Below, one piece after another: positions 26,035-34,088 of a stretch of DNA of 64,000 bases (within the stretch, counting starts at the first letter, position 1; every line of letters starts with the position of its first letter). The translations under genes and the position numbers were made by a program. The notes beneath the pieces were generated by a model, which was not told the origin of the DNA, made no database searches, and saw only the letters and a program-made list of their open reading frames with translations. The stretch covers positions 1,426,001 to 1,490,000 of the forward strand of contig NZ_FUIH01000007.1 of NCBI RefSeq assembly GCF_900162695.1, in the 5' to 3' direction. This stretch comes from Virgibacillus siamensis. GTDB taxonomy: Bacteria > Bacillota > Bacilli > Bacillales > Amphibacillaceae.

Positions 26035-26817
26035 TCAGCTTGCTTTGTGTTCCAGGCGGAGACGGTCAGCTACCATTGCAATAAACTCAGAATTTGTAGG
26101 CTTTGCTTTGGAAATGCTCACGGTGTACCCGAATAATGCAGAAATGGAGTCCATATTACCGCGACTCCAGGCAACTTCAATCGCATGTCGTATGGCGCGT
26201 TCAACCCTTGAAGCCGTCGTATTGAATTTTTTCGCAATATCAGGGTATAGTACTTTCGTAATTGAGCCCAAAAGTTCAATATCATTGTATACCATTGTAA
26301 TTGCTTCCCTCAGGTACATGTATCCTTTTATGTGTGCAGGAACTCCAATCTCATGAATAATATTCGTAATACTTGCCTCAAGATCTTTCTTTTTCAGATC
26401 TTTGCTTCCGGATTTTTTGGTGCTTGATGGGATTAAAGTATTAGCACCTTGTACCTGGCGAATCTGGTCAGACAAATTATCCAAATCGAATGGTTTAAGA
26501 ATAAAATAAGATGCCCCTAAATCAACAGCTTTTTTCATTACCTCTTCCTGACCGAACGCAGTAAGCATAATAACATTCGGATAACTGCTTCTTTCGGTTT
26601 CACGTAATTTATTTAATACAGCAAGACCATCAACATGCGGCATAATTATATCCAAAATAAGAACATCAGGTTCTTTTTCTTCCATCATTTGCAGGCACTC
26701 CCTGCCATTAAATGCCGTTCCGATTACTTCAATATCATCTGTCGAGTCAAAATACTCTTCCATTAACTGAATTAGCTCCCTGTTGTCATCAACTAAACAT
26801 ACTGTAATTTTATCCAC
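26035..26817 (-). CDS. spo0A: Sporulation master response regulator Spo0A
   Basis: End point of the sporulation phosphorelay, 260 residues. The receiver domain (1-120) has acidic pocket D10/D11 (VDDNRE), phosphorylation site Asp56 in VLILDIIMP and Lys in FILKPFD. The C-terminal effector domain (about 150-260) has the Spo0A-specific TASRVERAIRHAIEVAWSRG recognition helix and ends SEFIAMVADRLRLEHKAS. It starts with GTG, as in B. subtilis, behind AAAGGAGG. It is downstream of spoIVB but separated by a terminator and its own regulatory region. Confidence 0.98.
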   Translation of the reverse strand: MDKITVCLVDDNRELIQLMEEYFDSTDDIEVIGTAFNGRECLQMMEEKEPDVLILDIIMPHVDGLAVLNKLRETERSSYPNVIMLTAFGQEEVMKKAVDLGASYFILKPFDLDNLSDQIRQVQGANTLIPSSTKKSGSKDLKKKDLEASITNIIHEIGVPAHIKGYMYLREAITMVYNDIELLGSITKVLYPDIAKKFNTTASRVERAIRHAIEVAWSRGNMDSISALFGYTVSISKAKPTNSEFIAMVADRLRLEHKAS

Positions 26818-26862
26818 TGAAACTTCCTCCTTTATGTAATTCGAGCTCTTCCACAGTACATA

Positions 26863-26990
26863 TTCGACATAACAGTCAAATATCCTTCTTTTATTTAAAA
26901 AACTTTATATTTTTTTTATTTTTCTTTTGTTTTCATTATCTTAAACGCAATATCGATTACTTTCGATAAATAATGACATTTTTTGTCGAA
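26863..26990. promoter_or_regulatory. spo0A upstream region with 0A-box-like TGTCGAA sites
   Basis: TTCGACA at 26863-26869 (TGTCGAA on minus) and TGTCGAA at 26984-26990 match the 0A-box core. Both lie between spoIVB and spo0A, where B. subtilis spo0A has its autoregulatory boxes and dual promoters. Exact -35/-10 elements were not assigned. Confidence 0.5.
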
Positions 26991-27003
26991 AAATATTTTA
27001 ACT

Positions 27004-27046
27004 AAAAAAGACTTGTCATAGGTAATTCCCATAACAAGCCTTTTTA
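27004..27046 (-). terminator. Terminator of spoIVB
   Basis: On the minus strand GGCTTGTTATGG and CCTATGACAAGTC form a long stem (with minor mismatches) followed by TTTTTT, directly after the spoIVB stop. Confidence 0.8.
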
Positions 27047-28246
27047 TCAGCCAGCCTTATCCTGAACTTCTCCTTCAATTACACCGGCCTCCTGAAGCAT
27101 CCATTCAATATGAACGCCATATCCGGATGTTGGATCATTTACAAATACATGTGTCACAGCACCAATGATTTTTCCATCCTGAATAATGGGGCTTCCACTC
27201 ATTCCTTGAACAATCCCACCGGTTTTTCGCAATAATTCAGGGTCGGTAATTTGAATAATCATTCCCTTTTTGGCGGGATGACTTTGTGGAACACTGCTTA
27301 CAATTTCTACGTCAAACTCTTCCACTTTTTCCCCTTCAATGACCGTTAAAATTTTCGCTGGCCCCTCTTTAACTTCGTGTGACTGTGCGATTGGCATAGG
27401 CTTAGTATATTTGCCGTATTTCAGTGGTTTGTTTAACTCACCAAAAATTCCAAAAGGGCTGTTTTTAGTAATGGAACCAATTTTGTCATCCTTAACGGAA
27501 AAAGTTGCCTGCTTTTCACCTGGTTTACCATTATCTCCTTTTTGAATGGACGTTACTGTGGACCGGACAATGGTGCCATTGTAAATTTCAATTGGTTTCT
27601 GCGTGTCCATATCTGAAATAACGTGTCCCAACGCACCATATTTTTTAGTTTTTGGATCATAAAACGTCATAGTACCAATCCCGGCTGCTGAATCCCTGAT
27701 GTAGAGGCCAATCAGGTATTCGTTATCTTTACTGCCTTTTACGGGATCAAGCTTGGTTTTTAATTTCTTTTCACCACGTTTAATAGTAACCTCAAGTGGC
27801 TCATCGCTTTTTCCGGCCTTCTCTACAATCGGTTTAACGTCTTCCATCTTTTTAATATCTTTGCCATTCATTTTTAAAATGACGTCTCCAACTCGTATAT
27901 TCGCTTTTTCACCAGGTGATACCATACCATTCGTACTCTTCACTTGATGATGCCCGACAACCAAAACGCCCAATGTATGCAGCTGTACACCTATCGACTG
28001 ACCACCGGGAACAATCCGGAGATCACTTAAATCGGACGCTTCAGCCGTATTGCCTGGTATTCCTGTCAACTTATTTAACAGCTTTAATGGTGCAGTATCG
28101 GTCGAAGCGTTACCGCCAGCAACAGGAATATCAATTGTGGATTGTTTTTGGGCTGGAAAATGATCAGGAATGGATATATGTTGCATGAAAGGTACTGCCA
28201 AAAGAGAAAGAAGGAGCAGTAAACCTATCCAAGTTGTTTTTTTCAA
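27047..28246 (-). CDS. spoIVB: SpoIVB serine peptidase (S55)
   Basis: Forespore-secreted protease that triggers sigma-K activation by cleaving SpoIVFA, 399 residues. An N-terminal hydrophobic signal/anchor (WIGLLLLLSLLAVPFM) leads to a PDZ domain (about 85-175; NIRVGDVILKMNGKDI) and the S55 peptidase domain. The catalytic serine lies in GGIVQGMSGSPIIQDG; the catalytic His in GALGHVISDMD. It is transcribed toward spo0A, as in all Bacillaceae, and should be sigma-G/sigma-F controlled; the promoter was not assigned. Confidence 0.96.
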   Translation of the reverse strand: MKKTTWIGLLLLLSLLAVPFMQHISIPDHFPAQKQSTIDIPVAGGNASTDTAPLKLLNKLTGIPGNTAEASDLSDLRIVPGGQSIGVQLHTLGVLVVGHHQVKSTNGMVSPGEKANIRVGDVILKMNGKDIKKMEDVKPIVEKAGKSDEPLEVTIKRGEKKLKTKLDPVKGSKDNEYLIGLYIRDSAAGIGTMTFYDPKTKKYGALGHVISDMDTQKPIEIYNGTIVRSTVTSIQKGDNGKPGEKQATFSVKDDKIGSITKNSPFGIFGELNKPLKYGKYTKPMPIAQSHEVKEGPAKILTVIEGEKVEEFDVEIVSSVPQSHPAKKGMIIQITDPELLRKTGGIVQGMSGSPIIQDGKIIGAVTHVFVNDPTSGYGVHIEWMLQEAGVIEGEVQDKAG

Positions 28247-28493
28247 ATCAATTCACTCTCCTCGTTCCCAACCCATACCTTTATTTTTTTCTGCATTTAT
28301 AATTTGGCTTCACAGGCCATTTTTAAACTGGTGGATAATAAGAAAAGATGTGTAAGATTTCCTGTTTAAATTTTGGTTGTACTTGAATAAGACGGAAGCA
28401 TGCAATCAAGTGTAATCTTTAAATTCACTAATCCCACCGGTACATGTCCATCCGCCATAGAAAAGGAGACGTTGTCTGCAGGAAAAAATTCAT

Positions 28494-28612
28494 TTATCAG
28501 TCACTTTTGTGCTCTTATCAGTTACTTTGGGGCATTTATCAGCCACTTTCGGCTCTTTATCAGGCACTTTGATACTTTTATCAGGCACTTTCAGCTTTTT
28601 ATCAGTATTTCA
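28494..28612. repeat. Six tandem 21-bp repeats (TTATCAGNNACTTT plus 7 variable bases)
   Basis: TTATCAG begins at 28494, 28515, 28536, 28557, 28578 and 28599: exactly 21 bp apart. The first five are followed by NNACTTT and seven poorly conserved bases; the sixth has decayed to TATTTCA. It lies in the 420-bp gap between spoIVB and recN, just before the recN terminator. A 79-codon frame crossing it (28400-28639) merely reflects the 21-bp period and has no SD. Apart from the array, 28247-28490 holds no recognised feature besides the presumed spoIVB promoter. Confidence 0.9.
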
Positions 28613-28615
28613 CTA

Positions 28616-28652
28616 TACAAAAAAAGCCAGTTTTTTTAGCATCTGGCTTTTC
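28616..28652 (-). terminator. Terminator of recN
   Basis: Stem AAAGCCAG with CTGGCTTT followed on the minus strand by TTTTTTTG, 15 bp after the recN stop. Confidence 0.8.
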
Positions 28653-28666
28653 GTTAAATTTATCCG

Positions 28667-30373
28667 TTATTTTTCTTTATAATTGGATGCCAATTCCAGC
28701 AATTCTTTTGCATGGTCCTTGGCAGTATCAGTCAGTTTTGTTCCAGTAAGCATCCTGCTAAGTTCTTCAATTTTCTTCTTGTCCGGCAGCTCCTGGAGAC
28801 TTGTGTATGTCCGATTACTTTTTTCCTGCTTTGTTATAAGAATATGTGTATCTGACATAGCTGCTACCTGTGGTAAATGTGTGATACATAAAACCTGCGA
28901 TTGTTCGGAAATCTGATTAATCTTTTCGGCAATGCCTTGGGCCACTCTTCCGCTGACACCTGTATCCACTTCATCAAATATGACGCTCGTAATTCCCTGA
29001 TGTTTTGTGAAAATTGTTTTCAATGCCAGCATTATCCGTGATAATTCACCACCCGATACGACCTTGTTCAATTCTTTAAGCGGTTCACCGGCGTTTGTTG
29101 AAATAAGAAAGTTCACATAATCAAACCCATTTTGGTGTAAATAAATATCTGTTGACTGCTGTTCGTTCTTGGTATCAAATGCAACGGAGAATGATGCATT
29201 TTCCAAATATAGTCCTTTTAATTCATCATGGATGTCTTTTGTCAGGGAAGCGGCTGCCCGTTTCCGCAAATCATGCAGTTGCTTTGCTTCAAGATAGGCA
29301 TCCTTTTTTATTCCTTCAATATCCTCCTGCAATTTGTTCAAGTGGGAATCTTTGTTTGTGATTTGCTCAATTTCTTCTTCAATTTTGCCCATATATTCAA
29401 GCATTTCTTCTACGGTTGTTCCGTATTTTTTCTTTAACCGGTTAATTTCATTCAGGCGGGCTTCAATTTCATTTAAACGTTCCGGATCGTATTGCAATGT
29501 TTCGGTATAATTCCGGACATCGTACATAAGTTCTTCAATCATAAAATAATGATTGGACATTTCCTCAGCCTTTTCGGCAATAAAATGATCGTAATTCCGG
29601 TTTTCCTGAAGCGCTTGATTTGCAACGTTTAACCACTCCAAGCCTTTTTGCTCGCCATATAACGCATTGTAGGCATCTTGAAGGCTTTTGTAAATAAGTT
29701 CAAAATTAGCCAATTGCAATCGTTCTTCCTCAAGCACCGTATCTTCATCCGGGATTAGACCTGCCTGCTCAAGTTCATTAAATTGAAACTGCAGTAAATC
29801 CAGCCGTTGTGACATTTCTTGTTCATTTTCACTTAATTCCCTATATCTTTTTCGAAGTGCGGAAAGCTTACGAAAGAGCTGTAGGTAGTCTTCCTTTGCC
29901 TTGGAAATTTTTTGGTCATCATACATATCCAGCAAACTGATATGATTTTCCGCATTCATCAATGATTGTGTCTCATGTTGACTGTGAATATCAATAAGAA
30001 GGCTTCCGAATTCCCTTAAGATTGCCAATGTGACCAATTTGCCATTAACCCTGCAAATGCTTTTCCCGCCTGCTGTTATAACACGTTGCAACACAACCAT
30101 ACCATCCTGAATATCGATTCCGTAATATGAGCCTGTTTGATAAATTGGATGATTAACCGATTCAAGTGTGAATAACCCTTGTATTTCTGCTTTCTTTGTA
30201 TCATATCTTACATATTCAACTGATCCTCGGCCACCTGCAAGCAATTTTATTGCATCTATAATGATGGACTTTCCTGCACCTGTCTCACCGGTCAGCACAG
30301 TTAAGCCTTCATTCAATGTAAATGATATTTCATCGATTATCGCAAAATTCCTGATGGATAACTCTGTTAACAC
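28667..30373 (-). CDS. recN: DNA repair protein RecN
   Basis: SMC-like ATPase acting early in double-strand break repair, 568 residues. N-terminal Walker A GETGAGKSIIIDAIKLL, long central coiled coil (about 150-370, rich in Glu/Lys/Leu), ABC signature in VVSGGELSRIMLAL and Walker B VIFDEVDTGVSGRVAQ. Directly follows argR (18 bp), the standard argR-recN pairing. Last gene of the large folD-to-recN cluster. Confidence 0.96.
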   Translation of the reverse strand: MLTELSIRNFAIIDEISFTLNEGLTVLTGETGAGKSIIIDAIKLLAGGRGSVEYVRYDTKKAEIQGLFTLESVNHPIYQTGSYYGIDIQDGMVVLQRVITAGGKSICRVNGKLVTLAILREFGSLLIDIHSQHETQSLMNAENHISLLDMYDDQKISKAKEDYLQLFRKLSALRKRYRELSENEQEMSQRLDLLQFQFNELEQAGLIPDEDTVLEEERLQLANFELIYKSLQDAYNALYGEQKGLEWLNVANQALQENRNYDHFIAEKAEEMSNHYFMIEELMYDVRNYTETLQYDPERLNEIEARLNEINRLKKKYGTTVEEMLEYMGKIEEEIEQITNKDSHLNKLQEDIEGIKKDAYLEAKQLHDLRKRAAASLTKDIHDELKGLYLENASFSVAFDTKNEQQSTDIYLHQNGFDYVNFLISTNAGEPLKELNKVVSGGELSRIMLALKTIFTKHQGITSVIFDEVDTGVSGRVAQGIAEKINQISEQSQVLCITHLPQVAAMSDTHILITKQEKSNRTYTSLQELPDKKKIEELSRMLTGTKLTDTAKDHAKELLELASNYKEK

Positions 30374-30391
30374 GATTCATCACTCCCAACG

Positions 30392-30841
30392 TTACAACAT
30401 ACCTAAAAATCGGTTTTTCGTCAGGACCGAATCTTCCTCTGTTCTGCATATAATCAGACACGTATCATCCCCGCAAATTGTACCCATTATTTCATCCCAG
30501 CCAAGATTATCAATCAGAACACCAATGGCGTGTGCATTACCAGGTAACGTTTTTAGTACAATGAAATGATTTGCATGCTCAATTTTTACGAATGCATCCA
30601 TAATTAAGCGCTTTAATTTGTCCAATGGGTTAAAACGCTGATCAGCCGGCAAACTATACTTGTATTTCCCGCTTGTCGAAGGAACTTTTACGAGGTGAAG
30701 TTCTTTAATATCCCGGGAAACAGTTGCCTGGGTTACGTTATAGTTTAGCGACTTTAAAAAGTCCACAAGCTCATCCTGCGTCTCAATTTCGTTTTCAGTT
30801 ATCAGTTCGCGTATTTTAATATGTCGTTGTATTTTACTCAT
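30392..30841 (-). CDS. argR: Arginine repressor ArgR/AhrC
   Basis: Arginine-responsive hexameric regulator, 149 residues. N-terminal winged helix with TQATVSRDIKELHLVKV, and C-terminal arginine-binding oligomerisation domain with GTICGDDTCLIICR. It is expected to bind the paired ARG boxes found at 5370-5404. It is 20 bp after the TlyA-type gene and 18 bp before recN. Confidence 0.97.
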   Translation of the reverse strand: MSKIQRHIKIRELITENEIETQDELVDFLKSLNYNVTQATVSRDIKELHLVKVPSTSGKYKYSLPADQRFNPLDKLKRLIMDAFVKIEHANHFIVLKTLPGNAHAIGVLIDNLGWDEIMGTICGDDTCLIICRTEEDSVLTKNRFLGML

Positions 30842-30861
30842 GGAATGCCCTCCATATAGGT

Positions 30862-31680
30862 TTAATCAGCTTTTAATTTTGAATGTGCTTCTTCGACTGC
30901 AGCACTGAGATTTATTTGTTTGTCAAAACTGCGGGCAGTTTGCATTTTCCATCCGAGATGTGCCAGAAATTCAATGTTGCCATCGCCGCCGGTAATTGGC
31001 GAATAGGTCACATCGAGTAACTCAAATCCGATTTGCTCTGCAAAAGAAGTCACCTCCTGCAAAACCTCCAGGTGAACCTTTTTATCACGCACAATTCCTT
31101 TTTTACCAACTTTTTCCCGTCCGGCTTCAAACTGTGGTTTTATTAATGCAACAACTTCACTGTTATCCTGAAGTATTTCCTTCAGAACCGGTAAAATAAG
31201 CTTCAAGGAAATAAAAGATACATCAATACTCGCGAAATCAGGCAGGCCGAATTGGAGCATACTACGTGTCACATACCGAAAATTTGTACGTTCCATAACA
31301 ATTACCCTGTTATCGTTTCGCAATTTCCAATCCAGCTGGTTATAGCCGACATCAATCGCATAACAATACCGAACACCGTTTTGAAGTGCGCAATCGGTAA
31401 ATCCTCCAGTGGATGAACCGATATCGACCATTACGCTGTCCTGTACAGATATAGAGAAGTGTTCCAATGCGCGCTCAAGCTTTAATCCCCCGCGTCCAAC
31501 ATATGGTATTAATTTTTGTTTGATTGTTATGGGGATATCTTCGTCAACCTTTACGCCAGGTTTGTCAAGCCGGTTTTGATTACTCAGCACAAGGCCTGCC
31601 ATGATTAATCGTTTCGCTTTTTCTCTCGTTTCAACTAAGTTACGTTCTACTAACAGAACATCAAGTCGTTTTTTCGCCAT
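30862..31680 (-). CDS. yqxC: TlyA-family rRNA (cytidine-2'-O)-methyltransferase (YqxC)
   Basis: An S4 RNA-binding domain (residues 1-65; KKRLDVLLVERNLVETREKA) is fused to an FtsJ-like SAM methyltransferase (about 80-265). SAM motif VDIGSSTGGFTDCALQNG and catalytic-type GDGNIEFLAHL are visible. It has 272 residues. TlyA enzymes 2'-O-methylate rRNA cytidines. In B. subtilis dxs precedes this gene; here oapA does, 34 bp upstream. Confidence 0.92.
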   Translation of the reverse strand: MAKKRLDVLLVERNLVETREKAKRLIMAGLVLSNQNRLDKPGVKVDEDIPITIKQKLIPYVGRGGLKLERALEHFSISVQDSVMVDIGSSTGGFTDCALQNGVRYCYAIDVGYNQLDWKLRNDNRVIVMERTNFRYVTRSMLQFGLPDFASIDVSFISLKLILPVLKEILQDNSEVVALIKPQFEAGREKVGKKGIVRDKKVHLEVLQEVTSFAEQIGFELLDVTYSPITGGDGNIEFLAHLGWKMQTARSFDKQINLSAAVEEAHSKLKAD

Positions 31681-31714
31681 AATACAATATCCTTTGCATC
31701 TCTCTGATTTACTA

Positions 31715-32293
31715 TTATTTGCTCTTTGGCAGCAGCCGTATTTTTAAATTCTTTTCAATAAAATGTACAACCTTGCCGGTGAAAAAGATAACTTTCGTGG
31801 AGGAATTAATGGCAGCATATTTGCCTAATGCCTTTCCCCCAACGGTCAATGCTGCGATAACACTGGTAATGATTACAGACAAGGTAATTTGAAAAGATGA
31901 ACCATCCGCATGTCCAAGCAAATTGGATACTTGGATGACAACCATTCCGGAGGCAGTACCACTGACGATTCCTGAAATGTCACCAATGACATCATTACAG
32001 AAGCTGGCAAATTTATCCGCATTCCGAATTATAATGACAGCTTCCTTGGCTCCTTGCACCTTTTCAGCGGCCATAGCGTGAAATGGCGCTTCTGCGGCGG
32101 CAGTTGAGGCAATTCCGAGCATATCAAACAGAACCCCAATTAACACTATAATCAATACTACAATGGAACCGATAATCCAAATCACGTCACTTAGAATAGA
32201 AGTGGAAACCACTGAAAAAATGGCCGCTAGCACAAACGTGATAACGGCAATGGATAAACTGAATTTAATCGATTTTTTAAATTGTGAATTCAT
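31715..32293 (-). CDS. oapA: OapA, membrane partner protein of OLE RNA
   Basis: A 192-residue integral membrane protein. Helices: about 10-33 (FSLSIAVITFVLAAIFSVVS), 38-60 (VIWIIGSIVVLIIVLIGVLF), a central region with GIASTAAAEAPFHAMAA and IIIRNADKFASFCNDVIGDI, then two more hydrophobic segments around 113-135 and 145-170. It ends basic (EKNLKIRLLPKSK). The family is often auto-named CorB-like Mg/Co transporter; next to an OLE RNA it is OapA, which binds OLE and brings it to the membrane. The start at 32293 has GAGG 6 nt away. It lies 28 nt beyond the OLE closing stem. Confidence 0.88.
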   Translation of the reverse strand: MNSQFKKSIKFSLSIAVITFVLAAIFSVVSTSILSDVIWIIGSIVVLIIVLIGVLFDMLGIASTAAAEAPFHAMAAEKVQGAKEAVIIIRNADKFASFCNDVIGDISGIVSGTASGMVVIQVSNLLGHADGSSFQITLSVIITSVIAALTVGGKALGKYAAINSSTKVIFFTGKVVHFIEKNLKIRLLPKSK

Positions 32294-32321
32294 TCTTAAC
32301 CTCAATCTCGAAAATATGTAT

Positions 32322-32927
32322 AAAGGAATGGTCATCTAAAAAGTAAAAACTGCGGCATAGGTCCAGTTGGTTTTCCCAGATGATTACCCTATGTTGCCAT
32401 ATGGGCGGTTCCCCTTTAAATCCATCTCGGCCTTGTTGCCAAAAGCCGGACTGGATTACCACTTAGTCCGCACTATAATCCCTTTTAGATGTCCAACGAA
32501 CAGTCTAGGAGATTTCCTCAGCAGTCTTTAGCCGCTCCCTAGCCTCTTTTGCAGTGCTGATTTCATAGAGATACAAATATCAACCGGCGGCCTTCCGTAT
32601 TGATATCAACAAAACTCTAATCCCCTCAGCACCACTCAAGGCAGGCTACGCTGTATACAAGGTGTCCCTTACCTCGTTGTACAGGTTCATACCCCATTCC
32701 ATGGTAATCCCTAGGCTTAGTTATCACCACAGAGATGGGCCTCCGCGGTAATCGGGTCAACGCCCACATGCCTTTGTGGATCGCCCGAAAACCTTAACTC
32801 CCAGCACTGACCCAAGGCTGGGCGCCTCAAGCCAACACAAGGAACTTCATCGATGTGCCCTTTGGCGGATTTTTAGCCCCGCCTTGAGGAACGGAGGACT
32901 GACTAGAATACTGCACCATTCCTTTCT
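32322..32927 (-). ncRNA. ole: OLE RNA (ornate, large, extremophilic)
   Basis: About 606 nt with no coding frame, GC-richer than its surroundings and densely self-complementary. The ends pair perfectly: ACCATTCCTTT (32915-32925) with AAAGGAATGGT (32322-32332), an 11-bp closing helix. Internal helices include CTTGAGG/CCTCAAG (32883-32889/32825-32831) enclosing GGCGG/CCGCC, CCCAGC/GCTGGG, and CCACA/TGTGG. Length (OLE is about 610 nt), position between ispA and oapA and dense structure identify it. OLE forms a membrane RNP with OapA and is linked in Halalkalibacterium halodurans to cold, ethanol and Mg stress. No covariance search was run here. Confidence 0.9.
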
Positions 32928-32933
32928 GGTACT

Positions 32934-32942
32934 ATTATAACA
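32934..32942 (-). promoter_or_regulatory. Extended -10 promoter for OLE RNA
   Basis: TGTTATAAT on the minus strand is a perfect extended -10 (TGnTATAAT). It lies 7 nt upstream of the predicted OLE 5' end and inside the ispA-OLE gap, so OLE and oapA can be made separately from ispA. No good -35 is present. Confidence 0.65.
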
Positions 32943-32967
32943 TATTTTAAGCCATGCATCTATAATA

Positions 32968-33858
32968 TTAAAACTCCCGATTACTGAAATAATCTGTCAG
33001 AAGCGTTAAATAAGAGGTGTTTGCTCCAGCATTTTCCAAAGCGACTTTTGCCTTATTTACATAGTTTTGTTTCTTTTCGATTGCTCCATTTAATCCAAGT
33101 AATTTAGGATATGTGTTTTTGTCATTTTCGAGATCGCTTCCAACAGGTTTTCCAAGTTTCTCGGGATCGCCGGTAATATCCAAAATGTCATCCTGGACCT
33201 GAAATATTAAACCTAAATAATACGCGTAATTATCCAAATGTTTAAGCTGTTCTGAGGAGGCACCGCCTATATATGCTCCTGCTCTAATGGCAAATCGGAG
33301 CAGTTCGCCTGTCTTCAGTTTATGAATCGTTTCCAGTTCTTCAAGGGTTACTTTTTTTTGTTCGGCTTCCATATCCAGTATCTGCCCTGCAACCATACCC
33401 TTTGGACCACTTGCTTGGGCAAGCATTCCGGTCAGATAAACTTTTTGACGATCAGTAAACTGCGGATCATTTGCTATTAATTCAAAACTGTATGTTAACA
33501 GTGCATCTCCTGCCAAAATTGCCGTAGCTTCATCAAATGCTTTATGGTTGGTGGGTTGACCCCGTCTTAAATCATCGTCATCCATTGCTGGCAGATCATC
33601 ATGAATTAAAGAATACGTATGAATCATTTCCAAGGCAATGGCTGCGGAAAGTACCTTGTTGATATCCCTATGGAATGCATCATAACTTGCCATCATCAGA
33701 ATAGGTCTCAGGCGTTTGCCGCCTGCCTTAAGTGAATACAGCATGGATTGCTTCAATTGATCAGGAATTTCCAGATTGCGAAACTGATTTATCATTTCAT
33801 CCTCAACAATAGCTTTCCCTTTTATAATAAAATCGTCTAAATCTGTTTGCACAATCAT
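32968..33858 (-). CDS. ispA: Farnesyl diphosphate synthase (polyprenyl synthetase)
   Basis: Condenses IPP with DMAPP/GPP to FPP for undecaprenol and quinone side chains. It has 296 residues. The two Asp-rich metal motifs are DDLPAMDDDDLRRG and FQVQDDILDITG; GGKRLRP binds IPP. Its start overlaps the xseB stop by 4 bp, so translation is coupled. It is followed by OLE rather than dxs. Confidence 0.96.
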   Translation of the reverse strand: MIVQTDLDDFIIKGKAIVEDEMINQFRNLEIPDQLKQSMLYSLKAGGKRLRPILMMASYDAFHRDINKVLSAAIALEMIHTYSLIHDDLPAMDDDDLRRGQPTNHKAFDEATAILAGDALLTYSFELIANDPQFTDRQKVYLTGMLAQASGPKGMVAGQILDMEAEQKKVTLEELETIHKLKTGELLRFAIRAGAYIGGASSEQLKHLDNYAYYLGLIFQVQDDILDITGDPEKLGKPVGSDLENDKNTYPKLLGLNGAIEKKQNYVNKAKVALENAGANTSYLTLLTDYFSNREF

Positions 33859-34088
33859 TCTTCCTCTCGTATTTCAAAAGTCTCAAGTTCACCTTGCTCA
33901 TTCACGATTTGTGTCATTTTTCCCTGCACATTTTTCAATTTATCACTGCATATTTTAGAGAGCTTCATTCCCTCCTGGTAATAAGTGATTGCTTTTTCGA
34001 GCGGGACATCTCCCTCTTCAAGCTTCTCTACGATTTTTTCCAAGTCCTCCATTGCCTGTTCAAAAGATACATTATTTTCACTTTCCAT
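33855..34088 (-). CDS. xseB: Exodeoxyribonuclease VII small subunit
   Basis: A 77-residue helical partner of XseA in the single-strand-specific exonuclease VII. SFEQAMEDLEKIVEKLEEGD and LEKAITYYQEGMKLSK are the family pattern. It overlaps both xseA (11 bp) and ispA (4 bp). Confidence 0.96.
   Translation of the reverse strand: MESENNVSFEQAMEDLEKIVEKLEEGDVPLEKAITYYQEGMKLSKICSDKLKNVQGKMTQIVNEQGELETFEIREEE

Noticed and set aside
28400..28639. Plus-strand frame with heptapeptide-like FISHFxL repeats
   Set aside because: The repeat is the 21-bp DNA array read in one frame; no SD or known family.
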